Below, piece by piece: positions 29,183 through 37,561 of a DNA stretch of 64,000 nt (within the stretch, counting starts at the first letter, position 1; each line of letters begins with the position of its first letter). Below the pieces are notes generated by a model. It saw only the letters and a program-made list of their open reading frames with translations, ran no database searches and had not been told where the DNA came from. This DNA is from Paraburkholderia sp. (GTDB lineage Bacteria > Pseudomonadota > Gammaproteobacteria > Burkholderiales > Burkholderiaceae): contig NZ_JAMXLH010000073.1 in NCBI RefSeq assembly GCF_024281035.1, positions 1-64,000 of the forward strand, written 5' to 3'. The position numbers were made by a program, and so were the translations under genes.

Positions 29183-30073
29183 ATGATACTGAGCGACGAG
29201 GATTTGAAGGCCGTTATCGCTGCCGAGCAGTTAGCCGAGCGCAGAGAGAAGAAGCGGGAGAGGCTCGGGAAGGCCCGTTCGATGCTTCCACAGCTTGTGG
29301 CCCAAGTGAAAGAGGCAGAAGCGAACCTTCGGCGGGATTTTGAGCAACGGCACGAGGTCGAGGTCGGTAGGGACAATAAGACCGGTGCGTACTACATCGT
29401 ATCGTTCGAGGGTTCTTGGAAGGTGCCTGAGGAACTGGTGAAACTGCTGTTGCTAGACGAGAGCCTGTGGAACATTCCGCGCCGCCAGCAGCACGAACGC
29501 ATGGTGCCCCGAGTGTTGAAGGCATTGAACGCCGATGCTGCCGAGACGGTGCCAGAGAAAGTTTGGGGCAGGCCACTGAAGGAGTACCAGCTAGAGCCGA
29601 TCCGCAAGCGACTGATTGCGCAGGGCTATCACCCGACCGAGCAACACAAGACGGTCGCTCACTTCCTGAGGCTGCTGAAAGCCGGTAAGGCGCAACAGCC
29701 CGCTTCGGAAGCAGCCACGTCCGCAGGCGAAGGCGAGAACCGCGTGACGTTCTCCAGCAAGAAGGCGATGTACTTCCGGGGACGATCCTACTCATTGCAG
29801 TGGCGGGGCAACAGTGCTCGTGTAAAGCACGACGGTGAATTGGTTGGTGTGCTAACCCTGCTGGCCGGTACGGGGAACGACATGCGGACCATCATAGACA
29901 TAAGCGATAACGCCGAAGCCCAGTATCAGGCGAAGGAAGCGGCCCGCTTGCAAGCGGAAAGGGAGGAAGCCGAGATTGGCGCCCTGTTTGAAGAGGTGCC
30001 TGAACCTCCTTCGAGCCGTGCAAAGAATGCAGGGAAGCTGCGTGCAGCAACGGTCGGGGAGGATGAAGAGTGA
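29183..30073 (+). CDS. Unknown island protein with N-terminal coiled coil (296 aa)
   Basis: Not recognised. Residues about 5-55 are highly charged and helical (AERREKKRERLGKARSMLPQLVAQVKEAEANLRR), predicting a coiled coil. The middle contains a compact segment with many basic and aromatic residues (PLKEYQLEPIRKRLIAQGYHPTEQHKTVAHFLRLLKAG). A small beta-rich part follows (YFRGRSYSLQWRGNSARVKHDGELVGVLTLL), and the tail is charged. No catalytic motif is evident. The stop overlaps the GTG start of the next gene (GTGA), so the two are coupled. A phage- or plasmid-type accessory function is plausible but not shown. Confidence 0.7.
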   Translation: MILSDEDLKAVIAAEQLAERREKKRERLGKARSMLPQLVAQVKEAEANLRRDFEQRHEVEVGRDNKTGAYYIVSFEGSWKVPEELVKLLLLDESLWNIPRRQQHERMVPRVLKALNADAAETVPEKVWGRPLKEYQLEPIRKRLIAQGYHPTEQHKTVAHFLRLLKAGKAQQPASEAATSAGEGENRVTFSSKKAMYFRGRSYSLQWRGNSARVKHDGELVGVLTLLAGTGNDMRTIIDISDNAEAQYQAKEAARLQAEREEAEIGALFEEVPEPPSSRAKNAGKLRAATVGEDEE

Positions 30074-30747
30074 CGACAGGAGGCCACGGGTACGGGAGAA
30101 CACGCGATCAACGATTCTCGCGTTATCAGCGGCAGCCACGCGGTGACAAGCTCGACAAGCGGCAGCGGCAAATCTGCAAGGCTGATTCTACGTATGCCGC
30201 TGCGTTGCAAAAGCGCGTCTCTGATCCCGCCCGCTGGGCGGCGTTCGTTGCGGGCCAATCATGGTACGGCTCGGACAGCCTTTGCAAGCGTTGCGGCTCG
30301 AACAGGCGGCGCGTGTACAACCGGGAGTGCTGGACCTGCCGGACGAACAGCCGTGCCGAGAACTGGCAGCGAATCCTTGCGGGACAGCAGCCGATTGCAA
30401 CTCGCTCTAGGGACGGACATCTTGCGATCCTTGACGCGAAGAGGCGAGAGCGGCGCGGCGAGTTCGAGGAGCACATCGTGGGCGAGTGGCAGGCGCGGAT
30501 GTATCCGACGGGGCGTCTCGCGGTATCGTGTCCTGCTGCGGTAGTCCAGGGACCGGCAGCGAGCGGCGCGACGCTTGCGCCGTTGCCCGCCAGTCCCTAC
30601 CTCGCTGTCGCCCCATTCGGCACGTCGCCACACGCTCTGGCGTTCGACTGCCCTGACTTGAACAAGGCCGATCCCCGGCTGTTGCATGGGCTGGTGGACA
30701 GGAACCCGGATCTTCTGACGCTGCTGCAATGGGCGTCGTGGGCGTAG
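30070..30747 (+). CDS. Unknown protein with a zinc-ribbon-like Cys cluster (225 aa)
   Basis: Not recognised. It starts with GTG overlapping the previous stop. A four-cysteine cluster at about residues 72-92, C-x2-C-x11-C-x2-C (LCKRCGSNRRR…CWTCR), looks like a zinc ribbon. The N-terminal 70 residues are very basic (RTRDQRFSRYQRQPRGDKLDKRQR), suggesting nucleic acid binding. The C-terminal half is proline- and alanine-rich with low complexity. Coupled to the 296-aa gene upstream, it may work with it. No HNH or other catalytic residues are evident. Confidence 0.65.
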   Translation: MTTGGHGYGRTRDQRFSRYQRQPRGDKLDKRQRQICKADSTYAAALQKRVSDPARWAAFVAGQSWYGSDSLCKRCGSNRRRVYNRECWTCRTNSRAENWQRILAGQQPIATRSRDGHLAILDAKRRERRGEFEEHIVGEWQARMYPTGRLAVSCPAAVVQGPAASGATLAPLPASPYLAVAPFGTSPHALAFDCPDLNKADPRLLHGLVDRNPDLLTLLQWASWA

Positions 30748-30959
30748 ACCACACGGGGCTTAGTCGAGTCGGATAGATCAACGTGGACCGCGTGAAGCGT
30801 GCCACAGCGCATGAGATCATGGGCTCGCGCTTCAGCGGCCACGGCACGGCAACAGCCATCTAGCCTGTCCGATGTTCGATGAATCTCGTTTGGCGGGGCC
30901 GTATGGAAGTATGCTTGACGAGCCCCACTTCGCCTGTCGGTCAGGTGACAACGTCGTCG

Positions 30960-32009
30960 CTAACTGCGAGTGGTATCCGGCGGTGGGGCAGGCACTCTAT
31001 CCTGCGTGGAACTGAGGCGATCTAGTTTCCTTGCCAGATCAGTCGCTCGTAGGTGCGTGTACCGCTTCAGCATCGCCGTCGTTTGGTGCCCGGTGATCGA
31101 CATGACCTCCGAGTCCGACAGACCCATCTCGAAGAACCGCGTAGTGGCTTCATGCCGTGTATCGTGGAAGCGGAAGTCCGCGAGGCCAGCGCGCCGCCGC
31201 GCACGGTCAAAGGCGAGCTTAACGGCATTGCGAGTCACGCCAGGGAAGATCGGACCAGTCCGGTCGCCGGGGATCGACTCTAGGACAGTGCATGCTTGGG
31301 TTGATAGCGGTACGCCGCGAGTTCGGGTCGTCTTGGTCGCCGCTGCGTCGAGTACCAAGGTTCGCTGGTCGAGATCGACATTCTCCCAGTGGAGTGACCT
31401 TACCTCGCCCTGACGCATACCCGTAAGCAGGGCAAGTTCCACGAGCGGCGCGAGCCAGCGCACACGCGCTGCGCGGCAGGCATCTAGCAGGGTGGTCTGC
31501 TCCTCAGGTGACAAGCGACGGCTGCGCGCCGGAGCCGATGTCGGACGGCGTACCATCGACGCTGGGTTCTCCGGTAGGGCCACGGACCAGTCTTTCCTTG
31601 CAACTTCGAGCACATGGTGCAGCAGGTTCAGTTCCCGGTTCACGGTCGAGCCGCTCACGGCCACTAGGCGCCTGTCGCGCCATGCTGCGATGACTGCAGG
31701 AGTGAGCGTCGCAAGCGAGTATCGGGCCACTGGATCGCGAGCCATTGCCCGAAGGCGCAGAGCCTCTACATCGGCTCCCTTCTTGGTGGGCGTAACCTCG
31801 GCGGCGTAACGGTCGAGAGCCTGCTGAAGGAGCATCTCGCGGGCCGTGGAGGTGTCCACAAAGACGCCTCTGCTGATCGCTGCCTCCTGCTCGGTGATCC
31901 ACCTCTGAGCATCTGCACGAGTGGTGAAGGTTCTAGACTGAGGCGGGTATCCCCTCCGCCGGATTTTGGCTTGGTAGGTGCCAGCGGCCCGCTTCTGGAT
32001 CGTGCCCAT
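30960..32009 (-). CDS. Tyrosine site-specific integrase of island 1
   Basis: A 349-residue phage-type tyrosine recombinase. An N-terminal arm-binding region (TYQAKIRRRGYPPQSRTFTTRADAQRW) is followed by a SAM-like core-binding domain and the catalytic domain. Catalytic residues: Arg199 (TGMRQGEVRSLHW), Lys226 (AATKTTRTR), His282-x2-Arg285 (FHDTRHEAT), His308 (ITGHQT) and nucleophile Tyr317 (KRYTHL). The set is complete, so it should be active. The ATG at 32009, preceded by GGGAG, is preferred to the upstream start at 32051. It sits 80 bp from the central att copy, its likely substrate. Confidence 0.94.
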   Translation of the reverse strand: MGTIQKRAAGTYQAKIRRRGYPPQSRTFTTRADAQRWITEQEAAISRGVFVDTSTAREMLLQQALDRYAAEVTPTKKGADVEALRLRAMARDPVARYSLATLTPAVIAAWRDRRLVAVSGSTVNRELNLLHHVLEVARKDWSVALPENPASMVRRPTSAPARSRRLSPEEQTTLLDACRAARVRWLAPLVELALLTGMRQGEVRSLHWENVDLDQRTLVLDAAATKTTRTRGVPLSTQACTVLESIPGDRTGPIFPGVTRNAVKLAFDRARRRAGLADFRFHDTRHEATTRFFEMGLSDSEVMSITGHQTTAMLKRYTHLRATDLARKLDRLSSTQDRVPAPPPDTTRS

Positions 32010-32040
32010 GAGTGTCTCCCGGTTGTCTCCAGAGACACCG

Positions 32041-32136
32041 CCGTAGCTCACGATAGAGTAGAGGAGCGGCCCGCAAGGGTTGCGACGCGCCCTCCGAAGG
32101 CAGGGGTTGCTGGTTCGATCCCAGCCGGGCGCGCCA
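32041..32136 (+). pseudogene. att copy 2 (48 bp) with a decayed tRNA-Arg 5' half
   Basis: Bases 32089-32136 repeat the last 48 bases of tRNA-Arg(CCG) exactly. Upstream, 32041-32060 reads ccgtagctcacgatagagta, which matches the tRNA 5' half (ccgtagctcaatggatagagta) except for a small indel and substitution in the D loop. About 28 unrelated bases then separate it from the 3' half. It therefore looks like a second tRNA-Arg copy broken by an insertion. It cannot fold into a functional tRNA because the anticodon arm is split. Confidence 0.7.
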
Positions 32137-32261
32137 TCCGCATTTCTGTAGTCATCTCATGAAATCCTGAAAAGGCACGCTGGATAAGGCGTTGCGGGAT
32201 TTTTGCGTCCGGGGAAAGCCGGTGGAATCCGACCGAAGCCGGCGTTTGCATATCCCAAATT

Positions 32262-32307
32262 TCGTACCCAAAATGGTCGTATCTGGATTTTGCCAATTTG
32301 GGTACGA
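32262..32307. promoter_or_regulatory. 11-bp perfect inverted repeat before the island 2 integrase
   Basis: TCGTACCCAAA (32262-32272) and TTTGGGTACGA (32297-32307) are exact reverse complements, ending five bases before the integrase ATG at 32312. A likely operator or integrase-binding arm site that couples integrase expression to occupancy of the island end. Confidence 0.6.
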
Positions 32308-32311
32308 GATC

Positions 32312-33598
32312 ATGGGGCAACTTACTGATTTAAAAGTAAAAAGCGCGAAGCACTGCGCGAAGGATTACTTGCTGCCGGATGGCGATGGGCTGTACCTGCA
32401 TGTGCGGCCGACTCGCAAGGTCTGGTTCTATCGCTACACGCGCGACGGGAAAAGCATCAAGCTGTCGTTTGGCCGTTATCCGATCGTGTCGCTGGCAGCG
32501 GCGCGCAGGAAAGCGCGAGAGGTAATGGAACTGCGGGCGGACGGGATCGACCCGCAGAGAGCGCGACGTGAGAAACGGGAGCAAGAGCAGGCGACTCGGC
32601 TCAACACGTTCGAATTGGTGGCGCGAGAGTGGCACAAGGTATCGGGGAAGGATCGCCAATGGTCCACCGGTTACGCTGAAAAAATCATCCGCTACCTGGA
32701 GCTGCACGTGTTTCCCTGGATAGGACGACTTCCGGTCGAGGACATCAAGCCGACCGAAGTCGTACGTTGCCTGCACCGCATCAAAGAGCGCGGCAATCTT
32801 GAAACCGCGATGCGGGTGCGCGAGACGATTCAGCATGTGTATCAGTACGCGGTCGATACCGGTGTTCTGGAACCAGCCAAGAATTTTGTGAATGGCCGTA
32901 CAGGCGGACTCCCGGCAGTCCGCAGCCGTCATTACCCAGCTATCACTGATCCGCAGCAGCTTGGGCAACTGCTGCGCGATATCCGGGCCTACAACGGCCA
33001 TGTAATTACCCGTGCGGCATTGCAGCTTGCTCCGTTGCTGTTCCAGCGACCTGGTCAGCTGCGTTTCGCCCACTGGGAAGATATCGACCTAGACGGCGCT
33101 GTCTGGATCTGTCCACCGGAAAAAATGAAGATGCGGGAGTGGAAGAAGCGAGATAGCCGCACGCCTGCGCATGTGGTACCGCTTCCGTCACAGGCCATGG
33201 AGATCCTGAGAGATTTGCATCCGCTAACCGGGCCGAAGGGGCCGATTTTTCGTAGCGTAGCCAAACGATCCGAGGCGACACGTTACATAAGCGAGAACAC
33301 GGTCAATAGCGCGCTACGTACGCTGGGCTACGACACTAAAGAGCAGATCACCGGCCATGGTTTCCGTGCGACGGCTCGTACGTTGATCCGGGAATATCTT
33401 GGATGGGACAGGGAGGTGATCGAGCGTCATCTCGCCCACGCATCGAGCGAGGAGCTGGGTGATAGCTATGATCGCGCAACATTTCTTGAACAGCGCCGCG
33501 AGATGGTTCAGGACTGGGCCGATTTTCTCGATGAACTAGCGGCGGGGAACGTTCCGAAGCCTGCTAGGACGCTGCGCTTGGTGAGCAAGACTGCGTGA
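32312..33598 (+). CDS. P4-type tyrosine integrase of island 2
   Basis: A 428-residue integrase with the N-terminal DUF4102 arm-binding domain (LTDLKVKSAK…YLLPDGDGLYLHVRPTRKVWFYRY, residues 1-90). A core-binding domain and catalytic domain follow. Catalytic residues: Arg246 (LFQRPGQLR), His349-x2-Arg352 (GHGFRATARTLI), His376 in the HLAHASS block and nucleophile Tyr386 (DSYDRATFL). It lies immediately inside att copy 2, the standard position for this family. Translation is placed at 32312, where the family N-terminus begins; the frame extends 40 codons upstream without a ribosome site. Confidence 0.94.
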   Translation: MGQLTDLKVKSAKHCAKDYLLPDGDGLYLHVRPTRKVWFYRYTRDGKSIKLSFGRYPIVSLAAARRKAREVMELRADGIDPQRARREKREQEQATRLNTFELVAREWHKVSGKDRQWSTGYAEKIIRYLELHVFPWIGRLPVEDIKPTEVVRCLHRIKERGNLETAMRVRETIQHVYQYAVDTGVLEPAKNFVNGRTGGLPAVRSRHYPAITDPQQLGQLLRDIRAYNGHVITRAALQLAPLLFQRPGQLRFAHWEDIDLDGAVWICPPEKMKMREWKKRDSRTPAHVVPLPSQAMEILRDLHPLTGPKGPIFRSVAKRSEATRYISENTVNSALRTLGYDTKEQITGHGFRATARTLIREYLGWDREVIERHLAHASSEELGDSYDRATFLEQRREMVQDWADFLDELAAGNVPKPARTLRLVSKTA

Positions 33599-33609
33599 GG
33601 CGCTGCCTT

Positions 33610-34071
33610 CTAGAGATTTTCGGTGTCTGGGCTGATTGGAAATCCAAACGTACCTCGTATCGGTGTGATGCTCGGTTTGTTCATTTCCTCGCTCTCTCGC
33701 AGTCGCGGAGTGGCGTGCGATTGAGCATTACGTACCGGACTAGCCCGTCCTGAGTTTTTTCTCGAAGAGTGAGCATTTCCCGTCCGCGTAGATCCGCCCG
33801 ATACCTGCGAATACTTTTTTTCTTCTGCGACCACGCGCATGGCGTATTTCAGTGTGCCGACACTCATTCTGACTCACGCTTCGGAGATCACGTCGGCGAT
33901 TTCCTCGAAGGTATATCCCTTCTTTTGTGCTGAGAGAATGTGTGCTTGGATGGACTTCACCATATCGCGCGTACTCAGGCGACGTTCGTTTTCGGGCTTT
34001 TCTGGCAATGCTGCCAGGTTCTGTGCGGCCGTATCCCGTTGCGTTCGAGTAAAGCTCTTTGCATTCGGCAT
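33610..34071 (-). pseudogene. Small plasmid/ICE-type protein gene interrupted by an in-frame stop
   Basis: Two pieces in the same frame are separated by one TGA (33874-33876). The first reads MPNAKSFTRTQRDTAAQNLA…GYTFEEIADVISEA, then stop, then VRMSVGTLKYAMRVVAEEKK. Intact relatives on plasmids and integrative elements continue as EAG-I-K-I-S-V-x-TL, so the TGA replaces what is probably a Gly codon (GGA to TGA). The joined product would be about 153 residues with a helix-turn-helix-like centre. The 5' piece could still make a 65-residue peptide. Original function, probably DNA-binding in transfer or maintenance, is not certain. Confidence 0.55.
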
Positions 34072-34209
34072 GACCCCTCCCTTCGATCATCGTCAGCACA
34101 TGTTGCAAAGCTGGACGCAGCTCGTCAACACGTGTTTCTAGTGCGAAGAATTGTTATGAAACGTGTCGGACGCGCACGGACAACGCCGGAATTTCGCTTT
34201 ATTTTTGGC

Positions 34210-34229
34210 GTGTCGCGAGCATGCGACAC
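34210..34229. promoter_or_regulatory. Inverted repeat upstream of the broken small gene
   Basis: GTGTCGC-GAGCAT-GCGACAC, a perfect 7-bp inverted repeat about 140 bp upstream of the 34071 start. A possible operator; protein unknown. Confidence 0.4.
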
Positions 34230-34442
34230 ATATCAAAACGCAAGGAATTTGACCGGCGCATTCAAGATATGCGCGATCGAGCGCGTAAGTGAACTTCGCA
34301 GACCTCATGTATCGACCTCGATCAAGCGGCGCATCCAGTCCACGCCCGATTCGCACTTGTCTTGGATGCCTTCGGACATCATTTGACCGGACGGGGTGAG
34401 GTCAACGCATTCGGTACGCAAAATTTCCGACTGAGTCAGGCA

Positions 34443-34576
34443 ATCTCGCGAACTTGACACGGGTATCTCGCAAACTCGCTTGGCCGATCTCACGAAATTT
34501 TTTCGGCTGGCACAGGTGACCTCGTGAACTGGGCATGGATACCTCGCAAACTCACTTGGTCAACCTCATGGAAAAG
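34443..34576. repeat. 22-bp iteron-like array
   Basis: Six related units beginning a(t/c)ctcgc(g/a)aact start at 34443, 34465, 34487, 34519, 34541 and 34563. Spacing is 22 bp except for a 32-bp step in the middle, so all fall near the same helical face. The two triplets also align to each other without gaps (34445-34497 with 34521-34573). The array lies in the 670-bp non-coding stretch between the broken small gene and hsdM. It could be plasmid-type iterons or the subterminal repeats of a lost IS21-like element. Confidence 0.65.
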
Positions 34577-34742
34577 CTTCGACGACGCCTTGTGAAAGCG
34601 ACATAAAAACAAGGGATGGCAGGATAGGCTTGCGCCGGTTTTGGGCGCCATGCGACTTTGACTTGGGTATTGGGACCCTATCGGCCTGCTGCTGGCCGAA
34701 CCATTCGTCGCAGCCAGGACGGTATCAAGGTGCATCGGGCGG

Positions 34743-36362
34743 CTATGGCAACGGCTTCAAATCCAGTTCTCGCAGAAAAGCGTTGTGCTTGTCCTTCGCA
34801 GCCGCAATCGCTTTTTCAATCTCCACCAGCTCTTGGTGAGTCTCATCCAGAACAATCTCCGTCTCGTTCACCGCCGTACTGATATAGCGCGAGATGTTCA
34901 GGTTGAAATCGTTCTTTTCGATCTCGGCCATCTCCACCTTGCGTGAGTAGCGCACCTCCTCCTCGCGGAACTGGTAGGTTTTGATGATCTTGGCGATGTG
35001 CTCGGGCTTGAGCTGGTTCTGGCGTTTGCCTTTCTCGAAGTGCTCCGGCCCGCTTGCGTTAATGAACAGGACATCGTCCGGCTTCTTGCACTTCTTCAAC
35101 ACCAGGATGCAGACGGGTATGCCGGTGGAATAGAACAGATTGGCGGGCAGGCCGATTACCGTGTCGATGTGCCCATCCTTCAGCAGTTTGGTGCGAATGC
35201 GTTCTTCCGCCCCGCCTCGGAACAGCACGCCGTGCGGCAGGATGATGGCCATCACGCCTTCGTCTTTGAGGTAGTGGAAGCCGTGCAGCAGGAATGCGAA
35301 GTCGGCAGCGGACTTGGGTGCGAGGCCGTGGCTCTTGAAGCGCACGTCATCGGCCAGCGCGTCGGTCGGTTCCCAGCGGTAGCTGAAGGGCGGGTTGGCA
35401 ACGATGGCGTCAAAGCTGGGCTTCTTGGCCGGGTTCTGCTCCCGCATCATGTCCCACTCGTTAAGCAGGGTATCCCCGTGAAAGATCTCAAACTCAGTGT
35501 CTTTCACCCCGTGCAACAGCATGTTCATGCGTGCGAGGTTGTAGGTCGTGATGTTCTTTTCCTGGCCGAAGATTTTGCCGATGGTGCCGTTCGCCTTGGC
35601 CACTTTCTTGCGCACGTTGAGCAACAGCGAGCCAGAGCCACAGGCAAAGTCCAGCACGCTTTCTAGCCGCTTCTTAGTCCCGGTTTTCGGTTCCTGACTG
35701 TCCAGCGTGACGATGGTGGAGAGGATGTCGGAAATCTGCTGCGGGGTATAGAACTCGCCTGCCTTCTTGCCGGACCCTGCGGCAAACTGGCCTATCAGGT
35801 ATTCATAGGCATCGCCCAGCGCGTCGATGTCGGTGGAGAACTCCGCCAGTCCTTCGGCTATCTTCTGGATGATGGCGCAGAGCTTGGTGTTCCGGTCGGG
35901 GTAGGTTTTGCCAAGCTTCGGGGAACTCAGATCGATCTCGGAGAACAGACCCTGAAAGGTGCTCTCGAAGGATTCCGTCTCGATGTACTTGAAGCCCTCT
36001 TGCAGTGTGTTGAGCAGCTCTGCGTCTTGGGTGCGGGCCAGGTTGGCAATGCTGTTCCAGAGATGCGCAGGCTGAATGACGTAATGCACCTTGCGGCGCA
36101 TCTGCTTCTCGAACGCCGGGATGTCGTCAACGTTGTCCACATACCAGAGCGCCAGCGGTACCTTGCGGATGTCGCTTTCCACATCAGGGTAGTCCCGCCC
36201 CAACTCCTTCTTCGCCGCCGTTTCGTAATTGTCCGAGAGGTAGCGCAGAAAAAGGAAGGACAGCATGTAGTCGCGGAAGTCGTCCGCATCCATGGCACCG
36301 CGCAGTTGGTCAGCGATGCTCCAGAGGGTCTGGTTGAGTTGCTTTTGTTTGAATTCGTTCAT
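34743..36362 (-). CDS. hsdM: Type I restriction-modification methyltransferase subunit HsdM
   Basis: A 539-residue N6-adenine methyltransferase subunit. N-terminal HsdM domain (FKQKQLNQTLWSIADQLRGAMDADDFRDYMLSFLFLRYLS) is followed by the AdoMet site SVLDFACGSGSLLLN and the catalytic NPPF (VANPPFSY) of gamma-class amino-methyltransferases. The FYTPQQISDIL block is also typical. It works with HsdS to methylate the host site and with HsdR to restrict. It is the last gene of the operon, overlapping prrC by ATGA at 36359-36362. The order R-S-prrC-M differs from the more common M-S-prrC-R. Confidence 0.97.
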   Translation of the reverse strand: MNEFKQKQLNQTLWSIADQLRGAMDADDFRDYMLSFLFLRYLSDNYETAAKKELGRDYPDVESDIRKVPLALWYVDNVDDIPAFEKQMRRKVHYVIQPAHLWNSIANLARTQDAELLNTLQEGFKYIETESFESTFQGLFSEIDLSSPKLGKTYPDRNTKLCAIIQKIAEGLAEFSTDIDALGDAYEYLIGQFAAGSGKKAGEFYTPQQISDILSTIVTLDSQEPKTGTKKRLESVLDFACGSGSLLLNVRKKVAKANGTIGKIFGQEKNITTYNLARMNMLLHGVKDTEFEIFHGDTLLNEWDMMREQNPAKKPSFDAIVANPPFSYRWEPTDALADDVRFKSHGLAPKSAADFAFLLHGFHYLKDEGVMAIILPHGVLFRGGAEERIRTKLLKDGHIDTVIGLPANLFYSTGIPVCILVLKKCKKPDDVLFINASGPEHFEKGKRQNQLKPEHIAKIIKTYQFREEEVRYSRKVEMAEIEKNDFNLNISRYISTAVNETEIVLDETHQELVEIEKAIAAAKDKHNAFLRELDLKPLP

Positions 36363-37561
36363 GGGGTCGTGACAGGTGCGGCGGCGGTTGCTGTAGGTGC
36401 TGCGGCCGGTGTCGGGGTTGGCGCCGTCTCAAGAATGTCAGGCAGGTCAAATTGGAACTTGGTGGTGAAGTCGTCCAGAATGCGCCGGAACAGCTCTTTG
36501 TTGTCCTCCCCCATTTCGGTCGGTTCGTGGATGGCGTATTTGCCATGACTGAGGAGGTTCAGCGCGCGATTGTAGAGTGCACGGTCTTCCTCGATGCTCA
36601 GCGCCTTAAGGCAGAAGGAGATGTCAACGTGGCCGAAGAACGACGCCGTTTTTTCCATGATGCTGCGCAGGGCGTTGAAATGGAAGGTGTATAGCTTGCC
36701 GGTGCTGGGGGCAGCGGCAAGCTGGAGCTCAGCGAGTGACGCGACGTGATGGAAAAAGGGCGTGTCTTCGGTGGCCCGCAGGGTATATGCGCCGTCTCCG
36801 TTCGGGCGGTGCAGAAAGTAGCGCTTGTGGGTCACCCTCGGCTCGCCCTCTTTCGCTTTGCCAATCTCGTTGCACATCACGTTGAAGAAAAGGGCGTGAT
36901 GGGACGAGAAAACAACCTTGATGGGGGCCGGAGCGCCGTTCTGGTCTTTGCGGTTCACGGCACGCCGTAGGAGTTGGGCGAGGTCGCAGGCAACGGCGAT
37001 GGCGTTGTTGTCGTCCAGCGAGGAGATGGGGTCGTCGATGTAGAGATATTTGTTCGACTGATAGGAGACGTGTCCATCGAGCATCCGCTCGCAAATAGCC
37101 ATGAAGAGACACCAGATGAAGATGTTCTGCTCGCCACGGGAGATCTTGATATTTTCGGCCTCGCCTTTGCGGAAAGAGACCTTCCATGTCTCGTAGTCAA
37201 TGTCAAAATCGAAGTCCGCGTAGCGGTCGAGGTAGCCCGCAATCGTTTCGTCCAGCGCGAGGTCTTTCAGGCCATTGAAGAAGGTGGAGCGGTGGTTGAG
37301 CTGCAGTTGCCGAACGGCATCACCGTCGAAATCGTTCTCCCAGGTGAACAAGTCTTCGGTATAGGCATTGAAGTAGAGGGTGTCGGGGGTGCCGTTATTC
37401 TTGCGCTTTCCCTCGTCCTTGAACTCCATCGACAGCCGCGTTTTGCCTGTGCGGTTGTAGGCATAGAGCAGGATGAGTTCAATCCCGGTGAGGTCAGACC
37501 GCAGCTTTCTCGCGAGTGTGCTGAGGTTGGCGTACTTATTGATCTTCGACTTGGTGCTCAT
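36359..37561 (-). CDS. prrC: PrrC-like tRNA anticodon nuclease
   Basis: A 400-residue relative of E. coli PrrC, which cleaves tRNA-Lys in the anticodon loop when a phage disables the partner type I restriction enzyme. ABC-type ATPase half: Walker A AYNRTGKT (residues 34-41), the PrrC-specific YFNAYTEDLFTWENDFDG, signature ISRGEQN, Walker B/D-loop YLYIDDPISSLDDNN and H-loop SSHHALFFNV. Nuclease half: the catalytic triad known for PrrC (Arg-x3-Glu … His) is present as Arg299, Glu303 (ALRSIMEKTASFFG) and His339 (LLSHG). The last 20 residues are a Pro/Ala tail. It overlaps hsdS and hsdM by four bases each, so it is tightly coupled. The tRNA target is inferred from the family. Confidence 0.92.
   Translation of the reverse strand: MSTKSKINKYANLSTLARKLRSDLTGIELILLYAYNRTGKTRLSMEFKDEGKRKNNGTPDTLYFNAYTEDLFTWENDFDGDAVRQLQLNHRSTFFNGLKDLALDETIAGYLDRYADFDFDIDYETWKVSFRKGEAENIKISRGEQNIFIWCLFMAICERMLDGHVSYQSNKYLYIDDPISSLDDNNAIAVACDLAQLLRRAVNRKDQNGAPAPIKVVFSSHHALFFNVMCNEIGKAKEGEPRVTHKRYFLHRPNGDGAYTLRATEDTPFFHHVASLAELQLAAAPSTGKLYTFHFNALRSIMEKTASFFGHVDISFCLKALSIEEDRALYNRALNLLSHGKYAIHEPTEMGEDNKELFRRILDDFTTKFQFDLPDILETAPTPTPAAAPTATAAAPVTTP

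Larger units (their letters stand above)
24200..32136. mobile_element. Genomic island 1: type II restriction-modification island at tRNA-Arg
   Basis: An element of about 7.9 kb between the first two copies of the 48-bp att repeat. It carries a tyrosine integrase next to the right repeat, a serine resolvase with a res region, a restriction endonuclease candidate, C5 methyltransferase, Vsr nuclease and unknown genes. There are no conjugation, capsid or replication genes, so it would need a helper to transfer. Boundaries are set by the repeats; present mobility is unknown. Confidence 0.88.

Noticed and set aside
32048..32320. Minus-strand frame containing RPAGIEPATPAF at the central att site
   Set aside because: This peptide is produced by reading the tRNA 3' end backwards and appears at many tRNA junctions; there is no gene evidence.
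34443..34576. Iteron-like repeats considered as a CRISPR array
   Set aside because: Repeats lie head to tail without unique spacers, only 22 bp apart, and no cas gene is present.
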